Source: Verrucomicrobiota bacterium (GTDB lineage: Bacteria > Verrucomicrobiota > Kiritimatiellia > CAIQIC01 > Lenti-01). Taken from it: a stretch of 5,742 nucleotides of DNA. The stretch lies in assembly GCA_022709625.1 (NCBI GenBank), contig JAKLIL010000134.1, positions 1 to 5,742 on the forward strand, given 5' to 3'. The stretch's first letter is position 1. Each line of letters begins with the position of its first letter. Under the pieces are notes generated by a model. It saw only the letters and a list, made by a program, of their open reading frames with translations, had not been told where the DNA came from and did not search any database. This document shows, piece by piece, positions 1-5,236 of the stretch. The position numbers and the translations under genes were made by a program.

Positions 1-291
1 GCGCGCCCGCTGGAGGACGCGGGCGCGAAAGGCCTCGGCGCCCGGCGGCAAGGTCTCGGTTGGCGGAGCGGCCACGGCTTCCGGCGCGGGCTCGGACCCG
101 GTTTCGGGAGCCGGCGCCGGGCTTTCCGGCGGCTGGACGTCGGGGACCTCCGTCGTGGGCGCGGGAGCGAGTTCCGGCGCGGGCGATTCTTCCTGCGCCC
201 ACGAGGGCGCCGGCAACGGGGCCAGCATGAAGGCCACGGCCAGCAGCCAACACAGGAACCGGGTGGCAGGGGAAGTGCGGATGGGCGTCAT
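1..291 (-). CDS. Secreted proline-rich protein, N-terminal part; third gene of the pilus/secretion operon (possible secretin or PilP-type protein)
   Basis: This frame is open from an ATG at 291 to the window edge, giving 97 residues; the 3' end is missing. Residues 1-32 look like a Sec signal peptide: Arg at 5 and 11, a hydrophobic core FLCWLLAVAFMLA, and a likely cleavage site after PSWA, before QEES. The Cys at 14 lies inside the core and not at a lipobox, so a lipoprotein is unlikely. Residues 33-82 are a Pro/Ala/Glu-rich linker, and a charged, probably helical stretch (AEAFRARVLQRAR) begins at the edge. The start lies 10 nt after the PilO-like stop, so the two are probably co-transcribed; no strong ribosome binding site is visible. 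In PilMNOPQ and Gsp operons the next gene is often PilP or the secretin, and secretin precursors have signal peptides. No secretin domain is in view, so that identity rests on position alone. I am fairly sure this is a real exported protein and unsure of its function. Confidence 0.6.
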   Translation of the reverse strand, partial: MTPIRTSPATRFLCWLLAVAFMLAPLPAPSWAQEESPAPELAPAPTTEVPDVQPPESPAPAPETGSEPAPEAVAAPPTETLPPGAEAFRARVLQRAR

Positions 292-301
292 GGTCGGTCC
301 G

Positions 302-895
302 TTAGGGTTGTCCCGCCGCCGGCGCCGGCTCCGGACCGGCGGGCGCGGGCGTGCTCTCCGTTGCGCCGGACTCCCGGCGATAGGCGTAATCCATCGTAAA
401 CGTTCCTTTCAGGCGGCCCGCCGGCGCGCCCTGCCCGCTCGCGGGCTGGACCGACAACTGGCGCACGTCCGACACCGCGCCCTGCGCTTGCTGGGCATGG
501 AGGAATTTCACCAGCGACTCCAGATCGCCTTCCCAATAGCAGGTAATGGCGGTTTCGTACAAGTCGCCCGCTTGGCGCTCGGGCTCCGCTTCGCTGCGCG
601 TGAGGGTCAAGCCCTGCAGGTTTTTTTCCAGGGCCAGCAGCAATTCGGCTTCGGCCTTTTTGCCGGCGGGAAAGACCGGCAGCGTGTCGCGGAATTCGGC
701 CAGGCGCGCCTCCACCTCGGCCCGGCTCGCCAGCAACCGCGCGGCCTGGTCCCGGCGGGCCAGCAAGTCTTCGCGCCGGGCCCGGAACTCGGCCCATTCC
801 TTGAACTTGGGCTCGAGTGCCAGATACGTCAGCGCCAGCACCACCACCGCCACGGCGAGGAACAGCAGGTTCATTTCGCGCGGGGCGATTTTCAC
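302..895 (-). CDS. PilO/GspM-like inner-membrane assembly protein
   Basis: Likely a bitopic inner-membrane protein of a type IV pilus or type II secretion platform, pairing with the PilN-like part of the preceding gene. It has 197 residues. A short cytoplasmic start (VKIAPREMN) leads into a transmembrane helix at about 9-27. A charged coiled-coil region follows at about 30-70 (EFRARREDLLARRDQ). Residues 75-172 fit the PilO ferredoxin-like fold, with LYETAITCYWEGDLESLVKF resembling the family pattern of a strand, then 'G-D/N-hydrophobic' and a helix ending in F. An Ala/Pro-rich tail (175-197) follows. I chose the GTG start at 895 because its GTGA overlaps the upstream TGA by 4 nt, typical of translational coupling, and GGAGAGGAG lies just upstream. 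An in-frame ATG at 874 would remove seven residues and is the alternative. The frame stays open far upstream of 895, but that part is antisense-like noise within the neighbouring gene. The family call rests on architecture and order, not on strong sequence motifs. Confidence 0.8.
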   Translation of the reverse strand: MKIAPREMNLLFLAVAVVVLALTYLALEPKFKEWAEFRARREDLLARRDQAARLLASRAEVEARLAEFRDTLPVFPAGKKAEAELLLALEKNLQGLTLTRSEAEPERQAGDLYETAITCYWEGDLESLVKFLHAQQAQGAVSDVRQLSVQPASGQGAPAGRLKGTFTMDYAYRRESGATESTPAPAGPEPAPAAGQP

Positions 896-2304
896 GGCTG
901 CTCCTCTCCGCCGCCCGGCAAGCGAATGGTTACGCCGAACTGGGACCGCGCGCCCTGGGGCGTGTTGCGCGTGCTGACGCCCTCGAACTTCACTTCGGGA
1001 AACCGCTCCGTTTGCTCCAAGGCCTGGATGAAGCCGTAGACCTTGTCGGGCGTTTCCGCCTCGCCCCGCAACGCCAACGTGGCGCCTTTGCGGTACGCGA
1101 ACGACGTCAAATCCATGCCCGGCGGCAAGACTTCCGAGACCGTGCGCAGGCACTCCAGCGCCGACGCGGAACGATCGGCGAACAGGGCGAATTCCAGCGA
1201 CTTGGCCCGCAAGCGCCGCACCTCCATGGCCGGGCCTTCCATGTCCTCCACTTCCGCCTGCAGGCGCGTCAGGCGCCCGCGCTGGACGTTGAGCAGCGTC
1301 CAAAAGACGCCGATGCCCAGAAGCCAGACGGCGAAAAAGACCGTCGCCGACCGCAACAGGTGGCGTCGGCTGCGGCGCGCGGCGTCCGCCGCGCGCCACG
1401 AATCGGGCGCCAAATCCATCGCCAAAGGCCGGGCCGGATCCGCGAGCCGCCGCGCCACGCCCTCCGAAACCGGCGGCAATTCCGCCAGCGGGTGGGCGAA
1501 GAAGGTTTCCAGCCCCAGCGCCTGACGCAGCGCTTCGGCTTGGCCGGCGGGCAACGTCTCGTCGTGGAAGACGTGCAAGGTGGGTGCGCCGGTGCCCCCC
1601 CACTCGGTTTCCAGCGCCGTCAGCGAATCCGCCACTTCCTCCGCGCAGCCGGCGGTCCAGTCGTCCAGCTCCGCCGCCGCCCCGGCCTCCGCGGCCGGCG
1701 CAACCGGCAGCGAACGGAACAGCAGCGGCGATCCGTCCCGCGCCACCGCCAAATCCAGGGAACCGGCCGCGGCGCGCATGAAGATCTGCGACCCGTGCGC
1801 CGGCACTTGTCCCGCGCGCTTCAGCGTCCACCACCAGCCCAACGCCGCCACGTCTACGGCGTCCGGCAATGCGCCGACATCCTGAAAAGCCTGGCCAACG
1901 GCCTCCACGTCCTCGCGGCGCACGACGGCCATCGCCACCAGCGAGGAATTGCCCGCGGCGGCCAGCACCTCCGTTCCGGCGGCCACCGTTTCGACCGGAA
2001 ACGGCGAGAACTTGTCCGTCTGCAGCTCGGCCATGCCGCGCAATTCTTCCGCCTCGGTGCTCGGCAGCAGCGCCACCCGCAGCAACGCGCGGTCGGTCGC
2101 CAAAGCCACGGCAATCTTGCCCTTGAAATGCTTCAGGTGCGGTTTCAGATCCGCCCCCGAAATCCAGCCGGCGCCGCCCGCCGCCGGCGGCGTCTCGGCC
2201 GCCCCGTGGCCGAAGATCTCCCACGCGTCTTTCACGCGCCGCAAGACCGTCCATTCCAGACGGTTCCGCCGCGCGCAAACGCCGGTGATCCACGAAGCAT
2301 CCAT
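892..2304 (-). CDS. PilM-PilN-like fusion (GspL-like) assembly platform protein
   Basis: This 470-residue protein probably forms the cytoplasm-to-periplasm part of a type IV pilus or type II secretion platform. Residues 1-310 resemble the PilM/GspL actin-like cytoplasmic domain. The best local marker is AELQTDKFSPFPVETV (92-107), which matches the 'Q.dk..PFP...' segment of these families. DLAVARDGSPLLFRSLP (184-200) corresponds to a PilM strand pair, but the Asp-Gly nucleotide-binding signature expected just before it reads FMRAAAGS, so ATP binding may be lost, as in GspL. A transmembrane helix lies at about 320-340 (FFAVWLLGIGVFW), then a coiled coil at 341-370. A PilN-like domain follows at about 375-465, including LRTVSEVLPPGMDLTSF and a segment like VYGFIQALEQTERFPEV. 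PilM and PilN are usually separate genes; GspL has this one-chain layout, so either name is possible. The ATG at 2304 has AGGA about 11 nt upstream and a weak AGG next to it. The stop overlaps the next start by 4 nt. It is the first gene of the visible operon. Confidence 0.8.
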   Translation of the reverse strand: MDASWITGVCARRNRLEWTVLRRVKDAWEIFGHGAAETPPAAGGAGWISGADLKPHLKHFKGKIAVALATDRALLRVALLPSTEAEELRGMAELQTDKFSPFPVETVAAGTEVLAAAGNSSLVAMAVVRREDVEAVGQAFQDVGALPDAVDVAALGWWWTLKRAGQVPAHGSQIFMRAAAGSLDLAVARDGSPLLFRSLPVAPAAEAGAAAELDDWTAGCAEEVADSLTALETEWGGTGAPTLHVFHDETLPAGQAEALRQALGLETFFAHPLAELPPVSEGVARRLADPARPLAMDLAPDSWRAADAARRSRRHLLRSATVFFAVWLLGIGVFWTLLNVQRGRLTRLQAEVEDMEGPAMEVRRLRAKSLEFALFADRSASALECLRTVSEVLPPGMDLTSFAYRKGATLALRGEAETPDKVYGFIQALEQTERFPEVKFEGVSTRNTPQGARSQFGVTIRLPGGGEEQP

Positions 2305-2337
2305 GCCTAGTGCGTTCCTGCCATGATTCGATCCTTT

Positions 2338-2366
2338 ATATTATCCCCGCTTACCATCCCAAGCAA
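2338..2366 (-). promoter_or_regulatory. Possible promoter of the minus-strand assembly operon
   Basis: On the minus strand, TTGCTT (2366-2361) and TAATAT (2343-2338) are separated by 17 nt, in an AT-rich patch that stands out from the GC-rich surroundings, 34 nt before the PilMN-like start. The -35 matches the sigma-70 consensus at three of six bases and the -10 at four of six, so this is a weak candidate. Promoter rules for this organism are unknown. Confidence 0.3.
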
Positions 2367-2472
2367 TTGATTTCGCGCCGGCAGGGGGCGGTCTGGGCGC
2401 AGTTGCGGATCGGCGCAAGCTTTGCCAAACAAGGACATGGCCCCAAGTGGGTGTTGTCCCGAGCGTGGCCTG

Positions 2473-2499
2473 CCCGCCGTAGCCTCGCGCGAAGGCGGG
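2473..2499. repeat. Hairpin with alternative pairings, possibly a dispersed palindromic repeat
   Basis: CCCGCC (2473-2478) pairs with GGCGGG (2494-2499) around a 15-nt loop. The loop contains the self-complementary octamer TCGCGCGA (2485-2492). A competing inner pairing of GCCT (2482-2485) with AGGC (2493-2496) is also possible. From memory, similar 'CCGCC-GTAGC...GAAGGCGG' palindromes occur as scattered repeats in environmental bacterial genomes; I cannot confirm copies elsewhere in this genome. There is no T-run, so it is not a typical terminator. Confidence 0.5.
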
Positions 2500-2518
2500 T
2501 CGAGGGATCTCGGTCTGG

Positions 2519-2534
2519 TCCCGCAGGCTGGCAT
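2519..2534. repeat. 16-bp direct repeat, copy 1
   Basis: TCCCGCAGGCTGGCAT here matches TCCCGCAGACTGGCAT at 2685-2700 at 15 of 16 positions, 166 nt apart on the same strand. Both copies lie upstream of the FHA gene. A binding site and a chance remnant of a duplication are both possible. Confidence 0.5.
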
Positions 2535-2653
2535 CGGGGTTGGCCTGGATATACCGACTCCGGCGCTGCGCGCCTGCGCTCAATCCGACCCGCGAATTCA
2601 TCGAATCGCAAAGGCGCCCGGGCGTTCTGCCGGAATTGACGATCCCACGACGG

Positions 2654-2665
2654 TCCGAATTCGGA
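2654..2665. promoter_or_regulatory. 12-bp perfect palindrome upstream of the FHA gene
   Basis: TCCGAATTCGGA is a perfect inverted repeat ending 40 nt before the FHA start codon. The octamer CGGAATTG occurs at 2631-2638 and again at 2662-2669, 31 nt apart or about three helical turns, overlapping the palindrome. Such an arrangement could be an operator, but nothing in the window identifies a regulator. Chance is possible at this length. Confidence 0.25.
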
Positions 2666-2684
2666 ATTGCCTTCCCCTCCCCCA

Positions 2685-2700
2685 TCCCGCAGACTGGCAT
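2685..2700. repeat. 16-bp direct repeat, copy 2
   Basis: Second copy of the repeat at 2519-2534, with a single G-to-A difference at 2693. It ends 5 nt before the FHA start codon, so it overlaps the space where a ribosome binding site would be. No clear Shine-Dalgarno sequence is present there. Confidence 0.5.
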
Positions 2701-2705
2701 ACGGC

Positions 2706-4199
2706 ATGTATAGGCTGGTTTTTCTTTCGGGCCCGCATGAAGGCAAACGCCTCGTGATCCGCCAAGCCGCCACCTTGGTGGGACGCGATCCGGAATGCCA
2801 TCTGCGCCTCCTCGACGACGATCGGCTGGCCCCGCGGCACGCCCGCTTCGAGGAACTCGGCACCGGCGTCTATCTCTCCGGCCTCGACCCCCAACGTCCG
2901 GTCGAACGCAACGGCCAGCCCGTCGCGGGTTCGGTCCGGCTCGCCCACAACGACCTGCTGGTTCTGGGCCACACCCGCCTCCAGTTCCAGGACATCATTG
3001 CCCCGCACTCCCGGTTCCGTCCCAGCCCGGGGGTCTTGCAGCCGGCGACCTGGCTGATTGTCGCGGCCGCCCTCGTTATCGAAGCGGGCCTGTTGGTTTT
3101 GGCGGCGGACGGGCCCCAACTGCTGATCCGCCCTGAAACCGAAGCGCGCGACCGTGCCTTTGCCGAAACCTTCCGCGCGGCCCGCGCACAGGACACCAAC
3201 GGAACGGCGCGGGTCGAGGGCAAACCTCCGGCGCCGCCGTCGGTGGTCACGCTCCCCGGCATGAGTACGCCCGATCTCCCTGCGCCCCCCCCTTCCGGCC
3301 AAGCCGCTCCGGTCGCCGCCAGCACGGGAGCGCCCCCCGCCATCGTCGAAGTGCTCCAAGAGGCGGACTTCGCGCCCGCGGACACCAATGCGACCGAGAC
3401 GGCCCGCCCAGCCGCCGTTCCGGCCGATTCCCCGCTTGAGCAGGCCCGGCGCACGCTGGCCGAATCCATTGCCGCCATCCAGTTTGCCGACTACGCCAAG
3501 GCCGGCCGGCTGCTGAACCAGATTCACCAAAGCGTTCCGGGGTTTCTGCCGGCCTACGTCGAACACGCCCGCCTGCTCGAAGCCCGCGGCGACCTCGACG
3601 CCGCCCGCCAACGCTGGATGCAACTCCAGGGCCTTGCGCCGGTGGACTCGCCGGAATACGCCCAGGCCAAGGAGGAAAGCCTGCGCCTCGATCGCCTCCT
3701 GGCGAGCCAATCCCGAATTCTCCAGACACCCCAACCCGCCGACCTGACGACCCTTCCCCGCCAAATTCGCTTCGTTGAGCCCATGCTCCAGAAAATGCCC
3801 GGGGATGCCGACGTCGCCGAAATGCGCGTGTTGAACGTCTCGCTGGAAGCCGCGGCCGACACGGCGGCCATCCGGAATTCCTCCATCCAGGTGTATATAA
3901 CCTTCTACGATTCCTCCCCCGACGGCCGCATCCTTCCCACCCGCGCCATCGTCTCGCCGTCGCCCATGGCCCTGGGCATCGCCTTTGCCGATCGCCGCGA
4001 AGTGCCGCTCAACGCCACCTACATCGTGCCCCGCGGGCTCCGCTCCCAGGAAGCGCGCGAAACGGGCCAGTCGAACTCGTTCTACGGCTACACGCTCCAC
4101 GTCTTTGCCGGACAAATCCTGCAGGACGCCTTCGCCAAGCCCAAGAAACTGCTCGATTTTCCCCTCCATTCCGCCGCCGAGTCCGAAGCCGAACCGTGA
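2706..4199 (+). CDS. FHA domain-transmembrane-TPR-like membrane protein
   Basis: The 497-residue protein has an N-terminal FHA domain at about 1-95. It shows LVGRDPECHLRL (24-35), APRHARF (42-48), RNGQPVAG (68-75) and HNDLLVLGHTRLQF (81-94), matching the GR, H, NG and 'D.i.lG...l.f' elements. The usual Ser-Arg of the SRxH motif is Ala-Pro here, so phosphothreonine binding may be altered. A transmembrane helix follows at about 115-133. A Pro/Ala/Thr-rich linker spans about 140-241. TPR-like helices lie at about 242-338 (YAKAGRLLNQIHQ; LEARGDLDAARQRW). The C-terminal domain (about 352-497), apparently rich in beta strands, is one I do not recognise. FHA would be cytoplasmic and the rest periplasmic, an order also seen in SctD/PrgH-type ring proteins, but no ring-building motif is evident. 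I chose the ATG at 2706 because the FHA fold starts there. A TTG at 2667 would add a Pro-rich stretch unlike the domain. No strong ribosome binding site is visible. It is divergent from the assembly operon, with which it may cooperate. Confidence 0.85.
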   Translation: MYRLVFLSGPHEGKRLVIRQAATLVGRDPECHLRLLDDDRLAPRHARFEELGTGVYLSGLDPQRPVERNGQPVAGSVRLAHNDLLVLGHTRLQFQDIIAPHSRFRPSPGVLQPATWLIVAAALVIEAGLLVLAADGPQLLIRPETEARDRAFAETFRAARAQDTNGTARVEGKPPAPPSVVTLPGMSTPDLPAPPPSGQAAPVAASTGAPPAIVEVLQEADFAPADTNATETARPAAVPADSPLEQARRTLAESIAAIQFADYAKAGRLLNQIHQSVPGFLPAYVEHARLLEARGDLDAARQRWMQLQGLAPVDSPEYAQAKEESLRLDRLLASQSRILQTPQPADLTTLPRQIRFVEPMLQKMPGDADVAEMRVLNVSLEAAADTAAIRNSSIQVYITFYDSSPDGRILPTRAIVSPSPMALGIAFADRREVPLNATYIVPRGLRSQEARETGQSNSFYGYTLHVFAGQILQDAFAKPKKLLDFPLHSAAESEAEP

Positions 4200-4221
4200 G
4201 GATGGGGTCCGCGTTGATTTT

Positions 4222-4245
4222 GTAGGCCAGCCCGCTGCGGCTGGC
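4222..4245 (+). repeat. GTAG-headed hairpin, unit 1
   Basis: GTAG at 4222-4225 is followed by a stem of GCCAGCC (4226-4232) pairing with GGCTGGC (4239-4245), a perfect 7-bp stem around CGCTGC. It is preceded by T-rich ATTTT. The head-plus-palindrome layout matches REP sequences mobilised by RAYT (TnpA-REP) transposases. It starts 22 nt after the FHA stop. Its CCCGCTG core also occurs in unit 4. Confidence 0.75.
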
Positions 4246-4275
4246 GCGGCTCGGATCCGATTGTCCCCCGTCTTT

Positions 4276-4299
4276 GTAGGCCACCGCGTTGAGGTGGCC
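4276..4299 (+). repeat. GTAG-headed hairpin, unit 2 (left half of a REPIN-like pair)
   Basis: GTAG at 4276-4279 leads into GGCCACC (4279-4285) pairing with GGTGGCC (4293-4299), a perfect 7-bp stem with loop GCGTTGA. The same 7-nt loop is found in unit 3 read on the other strand, although the two stems differ. It is preceded by TTT, as in unit 1. Confidence 0.8.
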
Positions 4300-4310
4300 A
4301 TTCCAAGCCA

Positions 4311-4333
4311 GCCCGGTCAACGCCCGGGCCTAC
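4311..4333 (-). repeat. GTAG-headed hairpin, unit 3 (right half of a REPIN-like pair)
   Basis: Read on the minus strand: GTAG at 4333-4330, then GCCCGG (4329-4324) pairing with CCGGGC (4316-4311), a perfect 6-bp stem with loop GCGTTGA. It faces unit 2 across 11 nt, so 4276-4333 forms an inverted pair with GTAG at each outer end, the organisation described for REPINs. Confidence 0.8.
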
Positions 4334-4422
4334 AATGCCGACCGGCACCGATCACGCCCTCCGACCCGGTCCGCCCAGGTTCGGCATCTGCGGGAAACCG
4401 GAAAGGCTTCCCTTGATCCGGC

Positions 4423-4443
4423 GCGCCCAGCGGGCGCACCTAC
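4423..4443 (-). repeat. GTAG-headed hairpin, unit 4
   Basis: Read on the minus strand: GTAG at 4443-4440, then a short GT and GCGCCC (4437-4432) pairing with GGGCGC (4428-4423), a 6-bp stem with loop GCT. It shares the CCCGCTG core with unit 1 and points towards it, so units 1 and 4 enclose units 2 and 3. It is less regular than the others because of the two extra bases between head and stem. Confidence 0.65.
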
Positions 4444-4485
4444 AACCGAGCCGAAAAAACCGCCGGAGTTCGACATAGCAAGACG

Positions 4486-4514
4486 AAAAAAGAGCGGCCT
4501 TGCGGCCGCTCTTT
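4486..4514 (-). terminator. Rho-independent terminator of the PEP-CTERM gene
   Basis: On the minus strand, GGCCGCTCTTT (4499-4489) forms the 3' arm, pairing with AAAGAGCGGCC (4514-4504) across a GCAA loop. This is a perfect 11-bp stem ending in a run of six T (4491-4486), part of which overlaps the stem. It lies 21 nt after the PEP-CTERM stop codon. It lacks a long T-run on the plus strand, so it should act mainly on minus-strand transcripts. Confidence 0.93.
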
Positions 4515-4535
4515 CGGTTCATCCTTTGGAAAGGA

Positions 4536-5186
4536 TTACTTGCGGAACTTGCGACGGAGCACCATCGCCAAGGCGCCAAGGCCCAGCACGCCCATCGTCG
4601 CCGGCTCGGGAATGATGTAGACCTGCCGGTTCGGCACCATACCGCCGTCCGCAGGATCTACAAAGAAATCCTGACTGGGTGCGCCTTCACCCGCCCAAGC
4701 CGTGTTGAGCGTCAGCGGTTGAGTTTCGAAATAATACGTGCCGTTGATGGGCGTCGCGAATTCGAACACGCGCTGATAAACGGAACCCTCTCCTTGGGTC
4801 CACGTCAGGGTCGAATAAACGGGGAGTTCTCCTGGTTGCCGGGAAAGCCACGCGTCCCACACCGTGCCATCGGCTGCCGTTCCGCCACCTTGGGGGATGA
4901 CGCGTTCGGCGACGATAGAATCATCGCTGCCGGTTGCAAGATAATGGTTGGAGGGATCCGCGGGGACAGGTTGGCCCTGCTGAACCGTATTGGCAACGCC
5001 ATCGGCGCCCGCAAAGATCAACTGCCACAACACGCTGTTGTTTGCGGCAATGGCGGTACCGCTTCCATCACCGCTTCCACCATGATACTCGCCCCAGTTT
5101 TGGGTAGTCCAATTGACCGCAACACCCGCGCTGGCAAATGTGGCCGCCACGGCCAAGGCGCAAAGAGCCACCAGCAACTTTTTCAT
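4536..5186 (-). CDS. Exported PEP-CTERM sorting-domain protein
   Basis: This 216-residue protein is exported and probably processed at the cell envelope. Residues 1-20 (MKKLLVALCALAVAATFASA) are a clear signal peptide, cleaved after ASA. The C-terminus is a full PEP-CTERM signal: PEPAT at 193-197, a hydrophobic segment to about 210, then the basic tail RRKFRK. This signal is recognised by an exosortase, which must be encoded elsewhere. The middle (21-190) is rich in Gly, Thr, Asn, Trp and aromatic residues, with no Cys after the signal peptide. It looks like a beta-rich secreted domain of a type I do not recognise. The ATG at 5186 has AGGAG at the ideal distance of 9 nt. A strong terminator follows 21 nt after the stop. 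The upstream gene on the same strand ends 50 nt before the start, across an AT-rich gap, so they may be co-transcribed or this gene may have its own promoter. PEP-CTERM proteins are often linked to exopolysaccharide or biofilm matrix; that role is only inferred here. Confidence 0.93.
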   Translation of the reverse strand: MKKLLVALCALAVAATFASAGVAVNWTTQNWGEYHGGSGDGSGTAIAANNSVLWQLIFAGADGVANTVQQGQPVPADPSNHYLATGSDDSIVAERVIPQGGGTAADGTVWDAWLSRQPGELPVYSTLTWTQGEGSVYQRVFEFATPINGTYYFETQPLTLNTAWAGEGAPSQDFFVDPADGGMVPNRQVYIIPEPATMGVLGLGALAMVLRRKFRK

Positions 5187-5236
5187 TATGCAATTCTCCT
5201 ATTGTTCTTTTTTAAATGGTTTCTTTTAGGTTCTGA

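Larger units (their letters stand above)
2305..2705. other. Divergent intergenic region with small repeats and palindromes
   Basis: No convincing gene is visible in these 401 nt between the divergently transcribed PilMN-like and FHA genes. It should hold both 5' regions. On the minus side is the possible promoter nearest 2304. On the plus side, TTGACG at 2636-2641 could be a -35 box, but I see no good -10 at 16-18 nt spacing. The region also contains a 6-bp-stem hairpin at 2473-2499, the 10-bp palindrome CGCCCGGGCG at 2615-2624, the 12-bp palindrome TCCGAATTCGGA at 2654-2665, and a 16-bp direct repeat. Open frames here are short, mutually overlapping and have no domain-like features. Confidence 0.6.
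4200..4485. other. Gene-free region between convergent genes carrying four GTAG-headed hairpins
   Basis: This 286-nt stretch lies between the convergent 3' ends of the FHA gene and the PEP-CTERM gene. Short open frames cross it on both strands, but none has a ribosome binding site or recognisable features, and all conflict with the hairpins. The four hairpins are listed separately. No T-rich terminator follows the FHA gene, so REP-like hairpins may be all that marks the end of its transcript. Confidence 0.7.

Noticed and set aside
288..797. Minus-strand frame of 169 codons overlapping the PilO-like gene
   Set aside because: It is Gly/Arg/Pro-rich, has no ribosome binding site or domain, and conflicts with a better supported gene in another frame.
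896..2293. Upstream extension of the PilO-like frame to a total of 663 codons
   Set aside because: The added part is Gly/Arg/Ala low-complexity sequence overlapping the PilMN-like gene in another frame; PilO features begin at the GTG at 895.
817..2310. Open plus-strand frame of 497 codons opposite the PilMN-like gene
   Set aside because: It is Arg- and Ala-rich with no domain-like pattern and lies antisense to a gene with clear pilus-type features. Long antisense frames are expected in GC-rich DNA.
2473..2499. Hairpin considered as a CRISPR repeat or terminator
   Set aside because: There is a single copy with no regular spacing and no T-run, so neither explanation fits.
2529..2544. Near match to a sigma-54 promoter (TGGCAT then TTGGC)
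   Set aside because: The essential GC of the -12 element reads GG, and nothing else supports sigma-54 control.
2598..4301. Open minus-strand frame of 567 codons opposite the FHA gene
   Set aside because: It runs antisense through the FHA gene and into the hairpin region, is rich in Gly and Arg, and has no recognisable motif.
4521..4536. Short palindrome ATCCTTTGGAAAGGAT at the PEP-CTERM stop codon
   Set aside because: It is only a 6-bp stem around a short loop with no T-run; the strong terminator just downstream explains transcript ending.
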